Part shown: positions 26,246 through 45,063 of the stretch, in pieces
Numbering within the stretch: position 1 is the stretch's first letter
Layout: every line of letters begins with the position of its first letter
Assembly: GCF_964340395.1 (NCBI RefSeq)
Contig: NC_135558.1
Span: 19,521,371-19,585,370, forward strand
Reading direction: 5' to 3'
Origin: Glandiceps talaboti
Lineage: Eukaryota; Hemichordata; Enteropneusta; Spengelidae
Length of the DNA stretch: 64,000 nt
Program-made: the position numbers and the translations under genes
The notes under the pieces: model-generated
The model's database searches: none
Seen by the model: only the letters and a program-made list of their open reading frames with translations
Told to the model about the DNA's origin: nothing

Positions 26246-28657
26246 CCCAGATAACACCACACTGACGGCCCGACGTCGGCAAAATTGGGTCGGTGTGTCA
26301 ACGTTTTCCCGACGTCGGCAGAAGGTCGGCACATGCATGACGTTGATAATTGAAAGCATATAAAATGTGTTGTGTTGTCATTTTTCAATACTTGCCGTAG
26401 TTGGGAAGCACCAGTGAGGCTTTATTTCACAAGAATAACGACTAAAACAACCGTGTTAACTTGCCGAATGCCACCGTCGGGCCAACGTTGGCTCAACCAT
26501 GCAACATACCCTGCGACTTGGTGCTCACGTGATTGTCACGATATGAATGTGTGAATATTGGGTCGGTGTGTCAACGTTTTCCCGACGTCGGCACATGCAT
26601 GACGTTGATAATTGAAAGCATATAAAATGCGTTGTGTTGTCATTTTTCAATACTTGCCGTACTTGGGAAGCATCAATGAGGCTTTATTTCACAAGAATAA
26701 CGACTAAAACAATCGTTTTAACTTGCCGAATGCCACCGTCAGCTCAACCATATCACGGAGCTATAAACCTGCGCTGTCGACTAGGTGATCACGTGATTGT
26801 TACGATGCGAATGTATAGCACGCCCTCAAGATAAGAAGTGTCTTCTGGTTGACTGCCGCCAACTCGTCATCTCGTTTACTAAGCGTTTTAGGATTTGTTT
26901 TCATCTTGGTGAGTATATTTATCTTACATAATTACTGTCAAAATGACCATGAATATGTTTTATTGTCTAGATTGTTAAATAAGACGACAGAAATTGCGAA
27001 ACATGGTATGTATAGTTCAACGTGCACATTTGATAGCATGGGCGCGAGAATGATCGCACTGTGATCAGTAGCGTACAATACACAATATTAATGCCTTTTT
27101 CATAAATATTTTCAATTATCACGAAACAAAAACATACCAAATAGTAATACCAATACAATAAACTAAATTTCTATGTGATTGGGTAAGGTATAACTTGATG
27201 CGTTCGTCTTACAGAGCCGATTGTATGTGATCCCGCTGTCTCGGAACGCGTATGGGGGTCACCATGGAAATGGACACGAAATAACCGTGTCTGTTCCATT
27301 CACCCTCCTCGTGTTTAAATTTTGTTTCCGCGCGATCCTTTACGTCATACAAATGTAACATTGTTGCCATCATTTGCACCAGATTGTGAGCTCCAATTCT
27401 ATACTCAGAACAATAACATAACATGGCATTTTCGATGTGAAGGCATGGACGTTTGCACCTGAACGACTGGTGTTCAGAAAAATGTATGTTTTTTGCACTT
27501 GTGAAGTTTTTGTACTTGAAGTATATGTATGATTGGGGGTATAAATATGTGTAATAGAACAATTTATGTTGTATATTTTGCATACCTGTGTGTGACGTTT
27601 AGCCACTTGTGCAATGTGTGTGGGCAGTATGGGGTCAAGTAATCATTGAGTGTGGTTGTTGTTAAAACTATAAGGGGACAATCATTATTTATTAGTATGG
27701 TGGATCCTGTATTTATTTTATTTTATTTGGAGGGGTAGGGGAGAGGTTGGGTTTTTTTTTCCACAAAAAGGCTATCCTCCAAATGCAATGATATATATGG
27801 GAAGGTTCCATAAACCACCGGTCACTTTAGTGTGATAAATCAAGAGATTTGCTGGGTTTTCTCTGGGTTTTAAAATTTATTAGTAAAACAGCAAAACTCT
27901 GTAAAAATATGCCAACATTTGACATTTTCTTTTATATTCTTATGTAAAATTTACTAATGCTGAAAATTGAATATTAGTAAATTCCAGTTTTTAATAATTA
28001 ATTTACTAATTAAGAATTATATCCATTATGATGACTGAATATCCACAGGGAGGGAGTAATGTTCCTCCAATGTTCTTCTAGACTAATAGTCCTGTGATCT
28101 CTTTCCAAAAGTTGTGCTCTTCATATTGCTCTTGATTAGATTTTCCATTTCAAGTCTTAGATAAATGACTGAACTCATGGGTTCTTAATTACACACACCA
28201 TGGTTTCTTCTCCGACATCATATCAGTGCAACTGTGCTTAAAACTCTTCTGTGGATTTTCTCTCTTTCTCATTTTGCTTCTTCAACTGCAGTAAAGGAAA
28301 TGATTGGTTAAAACTTAAAAATCTTTAAAGGTTATTTTTCTTCTGTTGAAGGCCAAAGAATATCCATAAGAATACAAATATTTTAAAGATGCATCTTACT
28401 TGTGTTGTTGTGTTATAACGTTACGGATAGCTTTGAGCTTCCTCCACATGATGTTTGACTCTTGAAGGGTATGTTATTAAATAAATTGATAGGACATGTA
28501 TTTAGAGCCAGTGCTGATATCTCAATATGCTAACTACATGAACACTAAATGATTGGTAAGAAGGGGAGGGATGATACTCTCTTCAGATTATTGAAGTATT
28601 GAAATATTCATGTGAAAAATGGGATTACTCAGTTTCATAGATGTACTGGTTCATTTC

Positions 28658-28658
<1 letters not shown>

Positions 28659-28732
<74 letters not shown>
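28659..28732. repeat. (AT)n microsatellite
   Basis: About 74 bases of alternating AT directly against the hairpin element at 28733. Confidence 0.95.
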
Positions 28733-28736
<4 letters not shown>

Positions 28737-28880
28737 TTGGTAGTACTGGAACTCTTTCTTGGTTGTAACTCGGAGTTTCACGCATAGTGCGATCATCAGA
28801 CAACACTATCATCACGCATCACACACTATGCATGAAACTCCGAGTTACAACCAAGAAAGAGATCCAGTACTACCAAAACT
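28733..28880. mobile_element. 148-bp hairpin element
   Basis: Arms of about 57 bp (28733-28789 and 28824-28880) are near-perfect inverses, starting AGTTTTGGTAGTACTGGA and ending TCCAGTACTACCAAAACT. The loop is about 34 bp. The left side lies against an AT microsatellite, so any target duplication is hidden. Confidence 0.75.
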
Positions 28881-31662
28881 ATTACGCTCTGCCACTGCGG
28901 TATAGAGCACTGTCTTAGCAGATATATAAGCTATATAAGTTACAGCATCTCTACAAATAAATGGTGTTTGTAGTGATACGTAAGATTTCATATGTATGAA
29001 CATTGAAGTAATACTGCCATGTTAGGAGCAAAGGTAAAAATGACAATTGATGAACTGCTTCAATTCATTAATTTATTGCAATAAAGTTTTGTAGCACTGT
29101 AAGTAATCGTGGATTGATTTCAATTCTAACTCAAGAATATCATTTGAAACCCCAAGTCTTCATAATGAATATTCAAATAAATGGTCAATTAATTAAAAGT
29201 GGCCATATGAATGAGGACCGGGCATTTATATTGGATTTTTCATTTATAAAACATTTTTATCATTGCTTCCTATTTGGAAAATCAATGCAAAACAATTTGA
29301 CTAAGTCTGTGTTTGTAACTCAGTGACTGCAAAAATTACAAAAAATGAATGGTGTAAAAAGTTTGTTATTGAACATTACAACAATTGCATCAAATGTATT
29401 GATCAACCAGATGAGTATCTGATAATGGATAAAATTTACAAGTGTGATTTCGATATGGTCATACTAAAAGATTTGTTTTCAGCAAACAACCTGATTGTTT
29501 ATCTAATATTTACATGAGGATCTCAAGTCAGCTGGGACTCATGGAAAAATGGGTTCATTACAGCATCAAGAAAGATACCAGTAACAGCTGTTCTGTCTGT
29601 CTTCTCAACTATAAAATGCATATTTAGTATTTTACACCTTTTCTTTTGTTTCTCTTGTACAGTCAAGTTGCAAGGACAAAAGATGCACTGAAGTAATAAG
29701 TATCTCATTGTCTATTCAGGCAATGTGTGACAACATCTATCTAAAGATAAACATAGACAATAGCTAGTAGGCCTCTCCACTGTTTTTGGGATAAATTACC
29801 ATGGTCTATTCAAAATATCCTGAAACAACACATGGCAATGCCAAGATCTTAATAAACATTTGTAACATCACAGACATACTGGGGTCACATATGGAAAGTT
29901 TGGAATCAGTTCTACCACCAAGTATTTAGTCACTATTGAAGAAATGCATGGATTTGCTGCATATATTAAAGAGTTTGAAAAGTTTCAAAAAACAGTACTT
30001 GAACTAGAAATATAGCCCTAGCACAATCTGCCACATGTCAAGAATAATGATAAAAATTGTCACTCTTACCTTTGTTGTTCCAGTGAACTTGATTTGACCA
30101 AAAGTTGATCAGATCATGGAAGTAATATCAGCCATGGTCAAACAGAGAAACCACTATTGTGGAACCATCAGTAGACGTAGACATGAGATCATCTTCGGTT
30201 AAAATTACACCAAAAATGGCAGAAAAGAGATCTGCTTTGCAAAGGCTGCTATAGCTAGGTAACTTGCTACATGCCAATGTGAAAATAAGTGAAAACTTGG
30301 CTAAAACTATGTATCAATGTGTGGCACCGTACTTTTACCAGTTGTTGTATGTGGTACAACTTCAGCAGAATTATGCTAAAATTGACCTCTGGCCTTTCCA
30401 CTCTTTCAACCAATAAGCATGCATGCTCATTGTTATGTAGTATACAAAACAGTGACACAATATTATATGTGTTTTGTGTTTGTACAAAGTATGCACACTG
30501 CCCAGTGATACAGATGTACACATGTAGCAAGAACCAAACAAGGTCTGAGTTGCAGAGTCGGCACATACATAGTGCATATGACAATCAGAGTTTTTACACA
30601 AAAATATTATTGTTCCTAAAAAGAAAGGTAAATTTCATTTTGGTCAATCCCATCTCAAATTAACAAAAACAGTTACATTTTTTTATCTTACATCATTATT
30701 TTTACCTACAAATAGGTGCATCGGCATAAAAATAATGATAATTTGTGTTTAGATAAAAAAATGTACTCTGTGGATATTCCTGAAATTTCCCAATGATAGT
30801 TGAATTTAATAGTCTTTGTGCTGACAATTTTGTACCCTGTTTTACCCAATATAAACTGAGTTTGGGATTTATAGATCCAAAAAAGACACGCTGTATCTCA
30901 GACTAGTGGTTTATAGTGGTTTGAGAGTGTATGTAGTCACTTCCTCTGTCTGTTGATTAATGTAATATGGATTCAGGCTACTGGGCTATATTTTCTGGAT
31001 CTGCAATTTGACATTGCAGTTTGTTTTTGTGTGTGATGGATTCAGGCTACCGCTAGTACCAGGCTATATTTTCTGGATCTGCAATTTGACATTGCAGTTT
31101 GTTTTTGTGTGTGATATATATCTGATTCAGTTACATGCATGTGTTCTACAAGCAAGACAAATTTCCTGCAATAATTGCACATACATTGAAACATTAATTT
31201 TCAGACACTGGTTCCAAAATATATAGATCTCGCGCTATTATGTTGTACCATATTTATGAGGTACTGGTATAAATTCATCCTGGGTTTATTGTACTAAATG
31301 CTGCATGATTCAAACTTTCTGCATAACCATTCTATACTAGTATGTGTTCCTCACAACTCCACCAAGTTCAGTCAGAGAGGAAAAGTTTGTTTTCTCCTAG
31401 GCAACATTACATTTTAAATCTACAGAATTCCTGTACTCCATACATGTCTATTGTATAGTCATGGGAACAGTTAGTAACTTAGTCATGAGAACATTGATAG
31501 ATGTATATACATTGTGTATTCCACTAGATAACTCTAATTATGCCCTTTATTAACTGTCAAAATGTTGACTAAGTTCATGGAAGTATAACCCTTCTTTCAT
31601 GCTCAGTGTTTGAGATGTGCAGGATTAGCAGTCCGCTACTGGAGCTAATAGTAAAGTTTGTG

Positions 31663-32634
31663 CACAGGGGACAGCGAGCATGTAATCGATTGATTGATTG
31701 ATTATTTGGTCGAATGATTGATTGATTATTTTTTCCTTCTCTCCCTGGCTACTTTTCTCTCTTTCAACTAGTATATGATACTAGTTTATGCATGATTGAT
31801 TGTTTGTATAGGGTGTTATCCGCCAAAAGATTAGGCATAATGAACATTTTCACTGTAACCGATCATGGGATTAGGGGTGTTTTAATTTAGATAAGAAGAG
31901 AACAATTGACAAGGTGTCTTTATTTATATAGTAAAGATACAGTTGAAAGAGAGAAAAGTAGGCATATAGACAGTGTAGCCGACACGAAAATAGGGTACAC
32001 GAAAAAAAGAAAAAAATCATGGGGGGGGGGGGGGGTATGATGAACTTACTGCGTGGGCTGTAAGGTAGGGGGTGGCCCATTCCAAGTTATCAACTTACTT
32101 CTGGAGTTACCAAGTTAGGGCTTGGCATCTAAGGTAGGGGTGCCATGGCCTATTCCAAGTTACCAACTTACTTAGTTACCAAGTTAGGGTTTGATCTCTA
32201 AGGTAGAAGGTGGCCCATTCCAAGTTACCAACTTACTTAGTTACCAAGTTAGGGTTTGATCTCTAATCTAAGGTAGAAGGTGGCCCATTCCAAGTTACCA
32301 ACTTACTTAGTTACCAAGTTAGGCCTTGGGCTAGAAGGCAGTAACTTGTTCTGATTGACCCATTCAATGTTTCAGAAGTAGTTCTGCTGAGCACAGTCCC
32401 TCTGTATAGAGACTGTGTGCTGAGAGACAACATGGGTGATACAGGTTCATAACTCCACATTAGGGAGTTGGAACTTGGTAGACTTGCATATGATTTGCAT
32501 GTCATTATCGGCTACACCATCTGTAGCCCGAAAAGTAGCCAGGGATAGAAGGAAAAAACAATCAATCAATCATTCGACCAAATAATCAATCAATCAATCG
32601 ATCGATCGATTACATGCTCGCTATGGCCCCTGTG
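31663..32634. mobile_element. 972-bp non-autonomous TIR element, 7-bp target duplication
   Basis: TIRs of about 100 bp: CACAGGGGACAGCGAGCATG at the left matches the inverse of CATGCTCGCTATGGCCCCTG at the right, followed in both by ATTG/GATC repeats and AGCCAGG(G). Flanked by GTTTGTG (31656-31662 and 32635-32641). The interior (32060-32330) has four tandem units containing GGTGGCCCATTCCAAGTTA. No transposase. Confidence 0.8.
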
Positions 32635-33216
32635 GTTTGTGCAGTGGCTGATAACCCAACTCTTTGCCTGTGTTTGCTGTTGAAGTATTATCAGTAATGG
32701 ATAGTGTAAGACCTTGAAGGAATTATACTGTCAGTATAATTCCTCCAAGGTAAGACAAAAGCCATGGTCACATTGGTTTATCTTTGTTATTCATTCTTAT
32801 CTCTTCACAATGGATGGGTCAAAACCCCAAATTTTGGACATTACATCAGCACGTGATATATCAAAAATGGGCACAGGTCAAATTGCTCAGTATTTGGCTT
32901 GTAAAAATACCTTATATATGTATGTAATGATCATTTTTATTGTTGACAAAAGAATAGTAACAGGTCTGCACTGAAATTCAATTTTCAATGTCATGAAAAC
33001 AGTGTTATAGCTATATACTGTGTTCATTTCTGTTGTCCTAATCCATAATGTGCAACTATATATCTATCTAAATTGGCAATAACAATATATTTGCAAACTC
33101 ACAAAATATTGGCCAATATTTTGGGAAGTCTCAAAATTTTGGCCAATATTTTGGGAAGTTAAAAATAATTTGGAGTTTTCAATGTAAAGAATATGACAGA
33201 ACCCCACAGCCTCCAA

Positions 33217-33300
33217 GTGGCAGGCAGGCCAGATCGAAATTATTTTCACGAGTGAAGAAACCACATCACTCGTGAAAATAATTTCGATCTGGCCTGCCAC
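33217..33300. mobile_element. 84-bp near-perfect hairpin
   Basis: GTGGCAGGC at the left, then GGCCAGATCGAAATTATTTT and CACGAGTG, repeated inverted after a 12-bp loop. The left arm has four extra bases. Probably a very small foldback insertion. Just upstream (33104-33165) is a direct repeat of GGCCAATATTTTGGGAAGT. Confidence 0.7.
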
Positions 33301-33831
33301 TGCCCCCAAAACTGTGTCTGGGATTTTGTTTTTAATACTGACCTGGTTGATAAGCTATGATAAAAACAAGTTTGTTTACATTGGGTGTCTGGACTAAAAT
33401 GATGTACAGTAAAAACGGAGAGTGTAAACAAAAATCAGAGACACGGTTTTTTGGGCCTGGGCAGCATGAATTGAGTGGTATATGTTTCATTTTCAGGTGC
33501 TCTCTGTATTGTGTAAATAAAAGATGATAAGATATTCGACCACCTTTGATTTTCTCCCATTCACACTGACCACTTTCACTTTTTAATTAAACATATTCAA
33601 TACAGAAGTGAACAGAGGAGATCCAAAGCTTCAAGATAATATATAGTTTATTGGGTATAACATGTTTTTATTTTCAACTGAACCATAACAGTCTGCAGTT
33701 CTTATTAGTTGTAGTCTACATGTATATCCTTAATAACCTTTAACAAGGCTAAGTGATCTTTTTTGGCCGTAGATGATATAACCTGATATATTTTGATTAA
33801 GGTGGTGTAACTTAAAATATTTTCCTTGTAG

Positions 33832-39704
<5,873 letters not shown>

Positions 39705-39705
39705 T

Positions 39706-40700
39706 TTTTAGCACAACTGAACTGAGGTTCAGTAGTGCTATAGGGATGGCAAAGTGTCTGTCTGTCTGTATGTCTGTGTGTGTGTGTAAACAACTTAAAG
39801 TCAAAAACTGCTGGACCGATGGCTTTGATATTTGGTGGTCATGTTACTTCTGGTATCTAGTTGGGAAATTGTTCAAATGAAAATGATAGTATCACAGATA
39901 TGGGTTTTGGGTCAAAAAATGTGATTTTTGGTCAAAAAACTTAAACTCCAAAACTACAAGGCAGATTGGCATGAAATTTGGTGGGGACATTCTTAGGGGT
40001 GAGTAAATTAAGATTTGTTCATGACATGATGATTCCCTCAGTAATATGCAAATTAGGGCTAAACGCTATAATTCCAAAACTACTCAGCAGATTGGGCTGA
40101 AATTTAACAGGGATGCATCTGTGGGTGTATAGACAAAGAAATACTAAGCATACTATGATTTCATGAGTGATATGCAAATTAGGTGGAAAAATGTTCATTT
40201 TTGGTCAAAAACTTGTATCTCAAAAAGAACTTGGTCAATGAGACTGAAACTTGGGGAGATGTTTCTGAAAGTGTTATTCTTGCAGATTTTCTTCAAAAAC
40301 ATTTGGACAAAATCAAAATGATTGCATCACAGATGTGCATTTTGCATCAACAAATGTGATTCTGGGTGTGAAACTCATGCAAAATGAAAAGTTATAGTTT
40401 TATAGATGCAATAAAATCATTAAAATCTTTTATGGGCTACTTCACATGTCAATGTCAATTGCATGAAGATTACCCTCTGTTTAAGGTTGCTTGGAAACAC
40501 TGTTTTAAAAATACTCTCTATGATTAAACAGGTTCATTCTGTGCTACATACATAATACAGTCTTTGGGGTCAAGAAAGTGTGATTCACCAAATGAACATG
40601 TATACCTAGCATGCTCACCATGCGAATAAATATTTTCAAAACAGTACATTGTACAGTTTTGCTACAACACCGTTGGTGGTATTTTTAGCATTCAAAGTTG
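39706..40700 (+). mobile_element. Hairpin-microsatellite-tandem repeat element (pearl/DINE-like), copy 1
   Basis: Begins TTTTAGCACAACTGAACT with a terminal hairpin (TAGCACAACTGAAC / GTTCAGTAGTGCTA). Next is a GTCT/GT microsatellite, then GTAAACAACTTAAAGTCAAA, then degenerate core units of about 150 bp containing CAGATTGGGCTGAAATTT and GTGATATGCAAATTAGG. This order of hairpin end, tetranucleotide microsatellite and tandem core repeats resembles bivalve pearl/CvA elements and DINE-1/Helentron-related elements (family knowledge; assignment is inference). It starts two bases after the stop of the DUF4806-like gene. Confidence 0.6.
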
Positions 40701-41019
40701 GTGTGAGGAGACATTGTCCATAGGGAAACCATTTTATTATAAATTCTGCCATGTCTACAGCCTTTATTACTTTGAACTCTGTTAGCAAGATGTCATACAT
40801 TCCACACACAATTACATTTAAGATAAGTTTTAGATATTTCCAAATATTCAAAAAAAGAAAAGAAAAAAAAAGCGGGAACTGTGTAATATCATTACTTGTA
40901 CACTAGCAATAAATATTTGATAAAATCCAATATTTTGTGTCTTGTTTAGTGTATTTGAATCACATTCAGCCCTGTATGGAATCTCTGATAGATCTGTGGG
41001 CAGCTTGCCATTATGCAGT

Positions 41020-41323
41020 GAAGCACCATTGGGCCAACAGTGGCCCAACGTTGGGCCAACCTTACCACCAATTAGCAATGTTGGGCCAAAGTTGGGCCAA
41101 CGTTGTGCCTACCTATTTCTTGCCACTGTTGGGCCAACCTTGGGCCAACCTTGCCAGTGTCCAAAGTTGGGCCAACGTTGTGCCAACCTATTTCTTGCCA
41201 CCAGTGAGCCAACGTTGGGCCGACGGACAAAACGACGTTGGGCCAACCTCAGTTCCTGACGTTGGCCCAACTGATCTACTTTCGTTGGGCCAACGTTGGC
41301 CCACCACAGGTGTGCTATCTGGG
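41020..41323. repeat. GTTGGGCCAACG subterminal array of the 15-kb insertion
   Basis: About fifteen copies or variants of TTGGGCCAAC and CCAACGTTGG in 300 bp, ending at the right terminus of the insertion. Palindromic subterminal arrays are commonly transposase-binding sites in large DNA transposons (inference here). Confidence 0.8.
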
Positions 41324-41934
41324 TAGAAGCCCTGGAGGTTTTTTCCCCGAAAAGTTAATTTTGAGACTATTCAGACCCTTTCAGACAATAATTTCCAAGC
41401 TTTACAAGACAGCACCAACATGTAAAAAACAACTACTTATAGGGTTGAAATATTTTTGAAATATACTTTGATAGCATCTTGACAGTAAGAGGGGAAGAGC
41501 TTGAGACTGGGATATGTCCACTTCATGCGGGGGGTCTGAGGGGGTCTCCCTCTAGAAGCCCTGAAGGATTTTTACTCTTATAGCCAATATTTACGCTATT
41601 TAGACCCTTCAAGCAATAACTTAATCCATGCTTTACAAGACAGCAAGTATCAGAAACTATTCTTTATAACTTACACTAAGGGTTGAAATATGTTCTTAAA
41701 AAAGTTAAATGCATCATTATATACATGTAGGTCAGCACATCTCATGGTAGTATCATTGGTAGGGGAGATTTGGAGATTAAGGCAATTTTAGACTATCTTG
41801 GCAAACATTTCACATCCTGAAAAGACAATATCATCTCAAATTAGAATAGGGTGAAAATATTTAAGAAAAGTTTAATACCATTATGATAGTAAAAAGATTG
41901 TTGGTGCATCTGATTATTGGTTGAATGCATGAGT
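41324..41934. repeat. About 210-bp tandem repeat, right part
   Basis: Continuation of the array cut at 26245, with the same landmarks (AGAAGCCCTGGAGG, TTTTGAGACTATTCAGAC, CAAGCTTTACAAGACAGCA). Sequence from about 41720 to 41934 recurs at 55268-55490, the left edge of the segmental duplication. Confidence 0.85.
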
Positions 41935-42366
41935 GCAGTAAACAGACTATAGGGCTAGTAGGTACGACAGCTAACGATGTATCTCAACAGTGCAGTAAAC
42001 AGACTAGGCTAGGAGGTACGACCAGCTAACGATGTATCTCAACTGTGCAGTAAACAGACTAGGCTAGGAGGTAAGACCAGCTAATGATGTATCTTAACAG
42101 TGCAGTAAACAGACTAGTCTAGGAGGTAAGACCAGCTAATGATGTATCTTAACAGTGCAGTAAACAGACTAGGCTAGGAGGTACGACCAGCTAACGATGT
42201 ATCTCAACTGTGCAGTAAACAGACTAGCCTAGGAGGTACGACCAGCTAACGATGTATCTCGGCAGTGCAGTAAACAGACTAGTCTAGGAGGTACGACAAG
42301 CTAACGATGTATCTCAACAGTGCAGTAAACAGACTAGCCTAGGAGGTACGACCAGTTAACGATGCA
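41935..42366. repeat. 55-bp satellite array, about 8 copies
   Basis: Unit starts GTACGACCAGCTAACGATGT, continues ATCTCAACAGTGCAGTAAAC and ends AGACTAGGCTAGGAG. Directly joined at 42367 to the first duplicated segment. Confidence 0.95.
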
Positions 42367-43722
42367 TTATAATGATCTCATCAGTAATATGCAAATTTGG
42401 TGTAAAAATGTTAATTTTGGTCAAAAATTTATATCTCAAAATGTACTTGGTCAGTGAGACTGAAACTTGGTGAGATGTTTCTAGAAGTGTTATTCTGCAG
42501 ATTTTCTTCAAAATATTTTGACACAATTGTCCATAGCAACTATGACCACGCCCTTAGCAACAGCCAGATGGCAGTATATTTTGGTCAAATAATATCATCT
42601 GGTAGGCAAGTGAGTAAACATTCAAAGAATGTATGCAAATATCCTAGCAAACATGACCACGCCCACAGCAACAGCCAGACGGTCGTGTATTTCACAAATA
42701 TAACAGGGATTAACAGACAATTGAATAAACATTCAAAAAATGTATGCAAATGTGCCTAGCAACAAGACCACGCCCATAGCAACAGCTAAATGATCGCGTA
42801 TATCGCAAAGATAGCAATTATGGTTGGATAGGCAACTGGACCGCAAATGAACACTTACTGTTAGCATGGACTAGCATATATCGATAAACATTTTTAAAAA
42901 CTGTACAGTTGTGCTACAACGCTATTGGCGGTAGTTTATTGTTACCTCTTCGGACAAGCCGTAATCGAACAATGTCATGAATTTGTAATAGTGTGTTTGG
43001 GTTGTGACATGACATGACACTGTTTATATACATGTTGCCAAACACCTAGAGAAATGAATATCTGGCTTCAGACAAGCCTTTAGTTTGGCAGAACAGTGTC
43101 AAGACCCTATACATTCCACTTTAGCGGTTAAACATATTGTCGACAACGTCTATTTCGAGTGCAGTGACTGGCGTCAACTATTATGACTCGACACGCTATG
43201 TATTGGTATTATCTAGATTGCCCACATGCGCATAAGTGATGCTAATTTATGTTGTATCACAGACTACTTATTACTTGTCTGTGGTTGTATTGTATAATGT
43301 AATTAGAACAAAATAGCTGAATATGTTCATATGTTGTTAGTTTGTATTTTTGAGACATTCTGGAGATGGCGTTAGCCAGGGAAGGACTTGGCTCTGCCAT
43401 GTCTGATCTCAGCGCTATCTATCTACTGCAATAAATAAAGTCGCATGCATGGTTATTAGGTCTTCGAGGTGCTTCTGTACAACTACTACACTTCACTATT
43501 TGTCAGAACAGTAGTCGGTGTTTATTTTACCCCCTTCAATACAGACACCTGACGTCCTTGCTTGATAAAGTGAGTGTTTATTAATTCACACAAGTACATG
43601 TATCACTCTCTTCCAGAGAACATACGAGCTGTATGAAACGCCAGTTTACTTTCCAGATCGAGATGGTAACTCATTCTCAACCCAAATTCTTCTGGAATCA
43701 CTCCCCGTCTCGAACTACATTA

Positions 43723-43866
43723 AATTTCCCGCGGTTCGAAGTAAAGCGGGAAATTATTGTCTTGGCATGACGTAACTACTGGCCAATGGGAGGCCAGCTT
43801 TGCAAAGGTGTTCTGTGCAACGTGGTAGTGGTATTTAAGTGAAAGTGTGATGGTATTCATCAGTCT
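43723..43866 (+). promoter_or_regulatory. Promoter-like module: paired E2F-type sites, CRE, CCAAT, TATA and Inr
   Basis: Motifs in order: AATTTCCCGC (43723) with its exact inverse GCGGGAAATT (43746), both E2F-type. Then TGACGTAA (43768), CCAAT (43783), TATTTAAG (43832) and an initiator-like TCAGTC with its A at 43862, exactly 30 bases after the first T of the TATA motif. The spacing is canonical for RNA polymerase II. All elements are kept in copy B (61050-61190). The downstream product is unknown: frames from 43887 and 43999 to 44300 have no recognised family. Confidence 0.55.
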
Positions 43867-44308
43867 AGCATTGCCACCAGTACGTTGTGGATATCCACTT
43901 TCAATTTTTCGAAATAATTTATTTCGTTTTGCATGTCCGAGCCGAAGTTCTAGATCAGCTTTTTATTTTCGTTCCCCAAACGTCACCTTTCTGTAAAAAG
44001 ATGCCAAACTTGAAAAGCACATGTAGCATTGCTTTTGGGTACAGGTTTCCAGAACTGTTTTCCTTAGAATTACAGGGTTTTTATTTCTGGATTTTCTTTG
44101 GCGGCTCTGTGCTCTCTGGACGTTTTCAGCCTTGTAGATTCCGTATGCCTTTTCGGCAAATTTACTTTCGTTCATGTACAATCGTTTGCGCCGGCAAACA
44201 ATTTCGTTTCACGGCTTTTTCAGTCAGCCTTGTACTGTTCAATAAAGGTTTGCGTGGCCGTGCACACATTACTCGGGCAACGCTTCCCCCTACACTATGA
44301 CTTGTGTG

Positions 44309-44309
<1 letters not shown>

Positions 44310-44371
<62 letters not shown>
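44310..44371. repeat. (GT)n microsatellite
   Basis: Uninterrupted GT run. Its counterpart in copy B is near 61634-61681. Confidence 0.95.
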
Positions 44372-44375
<4 letters not shown>

Positions 44376-44694
44376 GTCTGGATAAGACGTGTACTTCTTC
44401 TTACCTTTTTTATAAAAACTCTCACGTTAAGAAATGTGTTTACATTACGCATTTCTATTTATAAGTAAATGAGGTCACTAGTTTCTAAAGCTCAAGTTCT
44501 ATCAATAGATACAAGAAAGAGATGATATTCCCTCGCCCCCCCCCCCAAAAAAAAATAAATAGATAAAAAAAAAATTGGTAAGAATACCCCTTCTATATAC
44601 ATACTATATACATACATCGCTGGGGAAAGAAAACAGATATGCATGAAGGTCACAAAAACAAAGAAAGTTTTGTTTATCTTTTTGTTTTAAAATG

Positions 44695-44727
<33 letters not shown>

Positions 44728-44929
44728 ACGATTGGGTTATCAGAACCACATGTGCAAAAAGCAATGATTAGAGCCACGGTTGAAACTAACTATATGCAAG
44801 TAGAATTTAATGTATTTTAGGCAAGGTGAAGAAATTGCCGAAACAAAAAAATATTGAAATATTGGTCCGTGAAAATATCTACAAAGAAGACATATTCAAG
44901 TTTGAATAGCTTAATTTATGCCATTTATT

Positions 44930-45004
44930 TTTACTTCCCATAATTGGAGGTATTTAAATGGCAATGTCTTTCTGTGTGTCTGTGTCTGTGTGTATGTCCG
45001 TCTG

Positions 45005-45063
<59 letters not shown>

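Larger units (their letters stand above)
26920..31650. other. Interior of the 15-kb insertion, no recognised gene
   Basis: Apart from the AT run and hairpin listed separately, no convincing exon was found. A short direct repeat containing GGCTATATTTTCTGGATCTG occurs at about 30983 and 31061. Sequence near 29200-29285 (GTGGCCATATGAATGAGGAC) resembles CRYZ-intron sequence near 21808-21895. The stretch 29740-30250 has scattered protein-like segments broken by stops and could be decayed coding sequence, but no family was recognised. The upstream exons of the DUF4806-like gene should lie here or just beyond. Confidence 0.4.

Noticed and set aside
29114-29517. Two adjacent 64-70 codon frames inside the 15-kb insertion
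   Set aside because: The first overlaps a repeat also found in a CRYZ intron (near 21808-21895); neither shows splice-linked continuity or family similarity.
42950-43560. Possible solo LTR (AATAAATAAAG motif, regulatory-looking sequence)
   Set aside because: No TG...CA boundaries with target duplication, no primer-binding site, and the TATA motif is downstream of the polyadenylation-like motif, opposite to LTR order.
43887-44300. 137-codon frame conserved between duplicates
   Set aside because: Copy B has a stop upstream and both copies are nearly identical DNA, so conservation says nothing about coding; composition is unconvincing. Kept only as a note to the promoter-like module.
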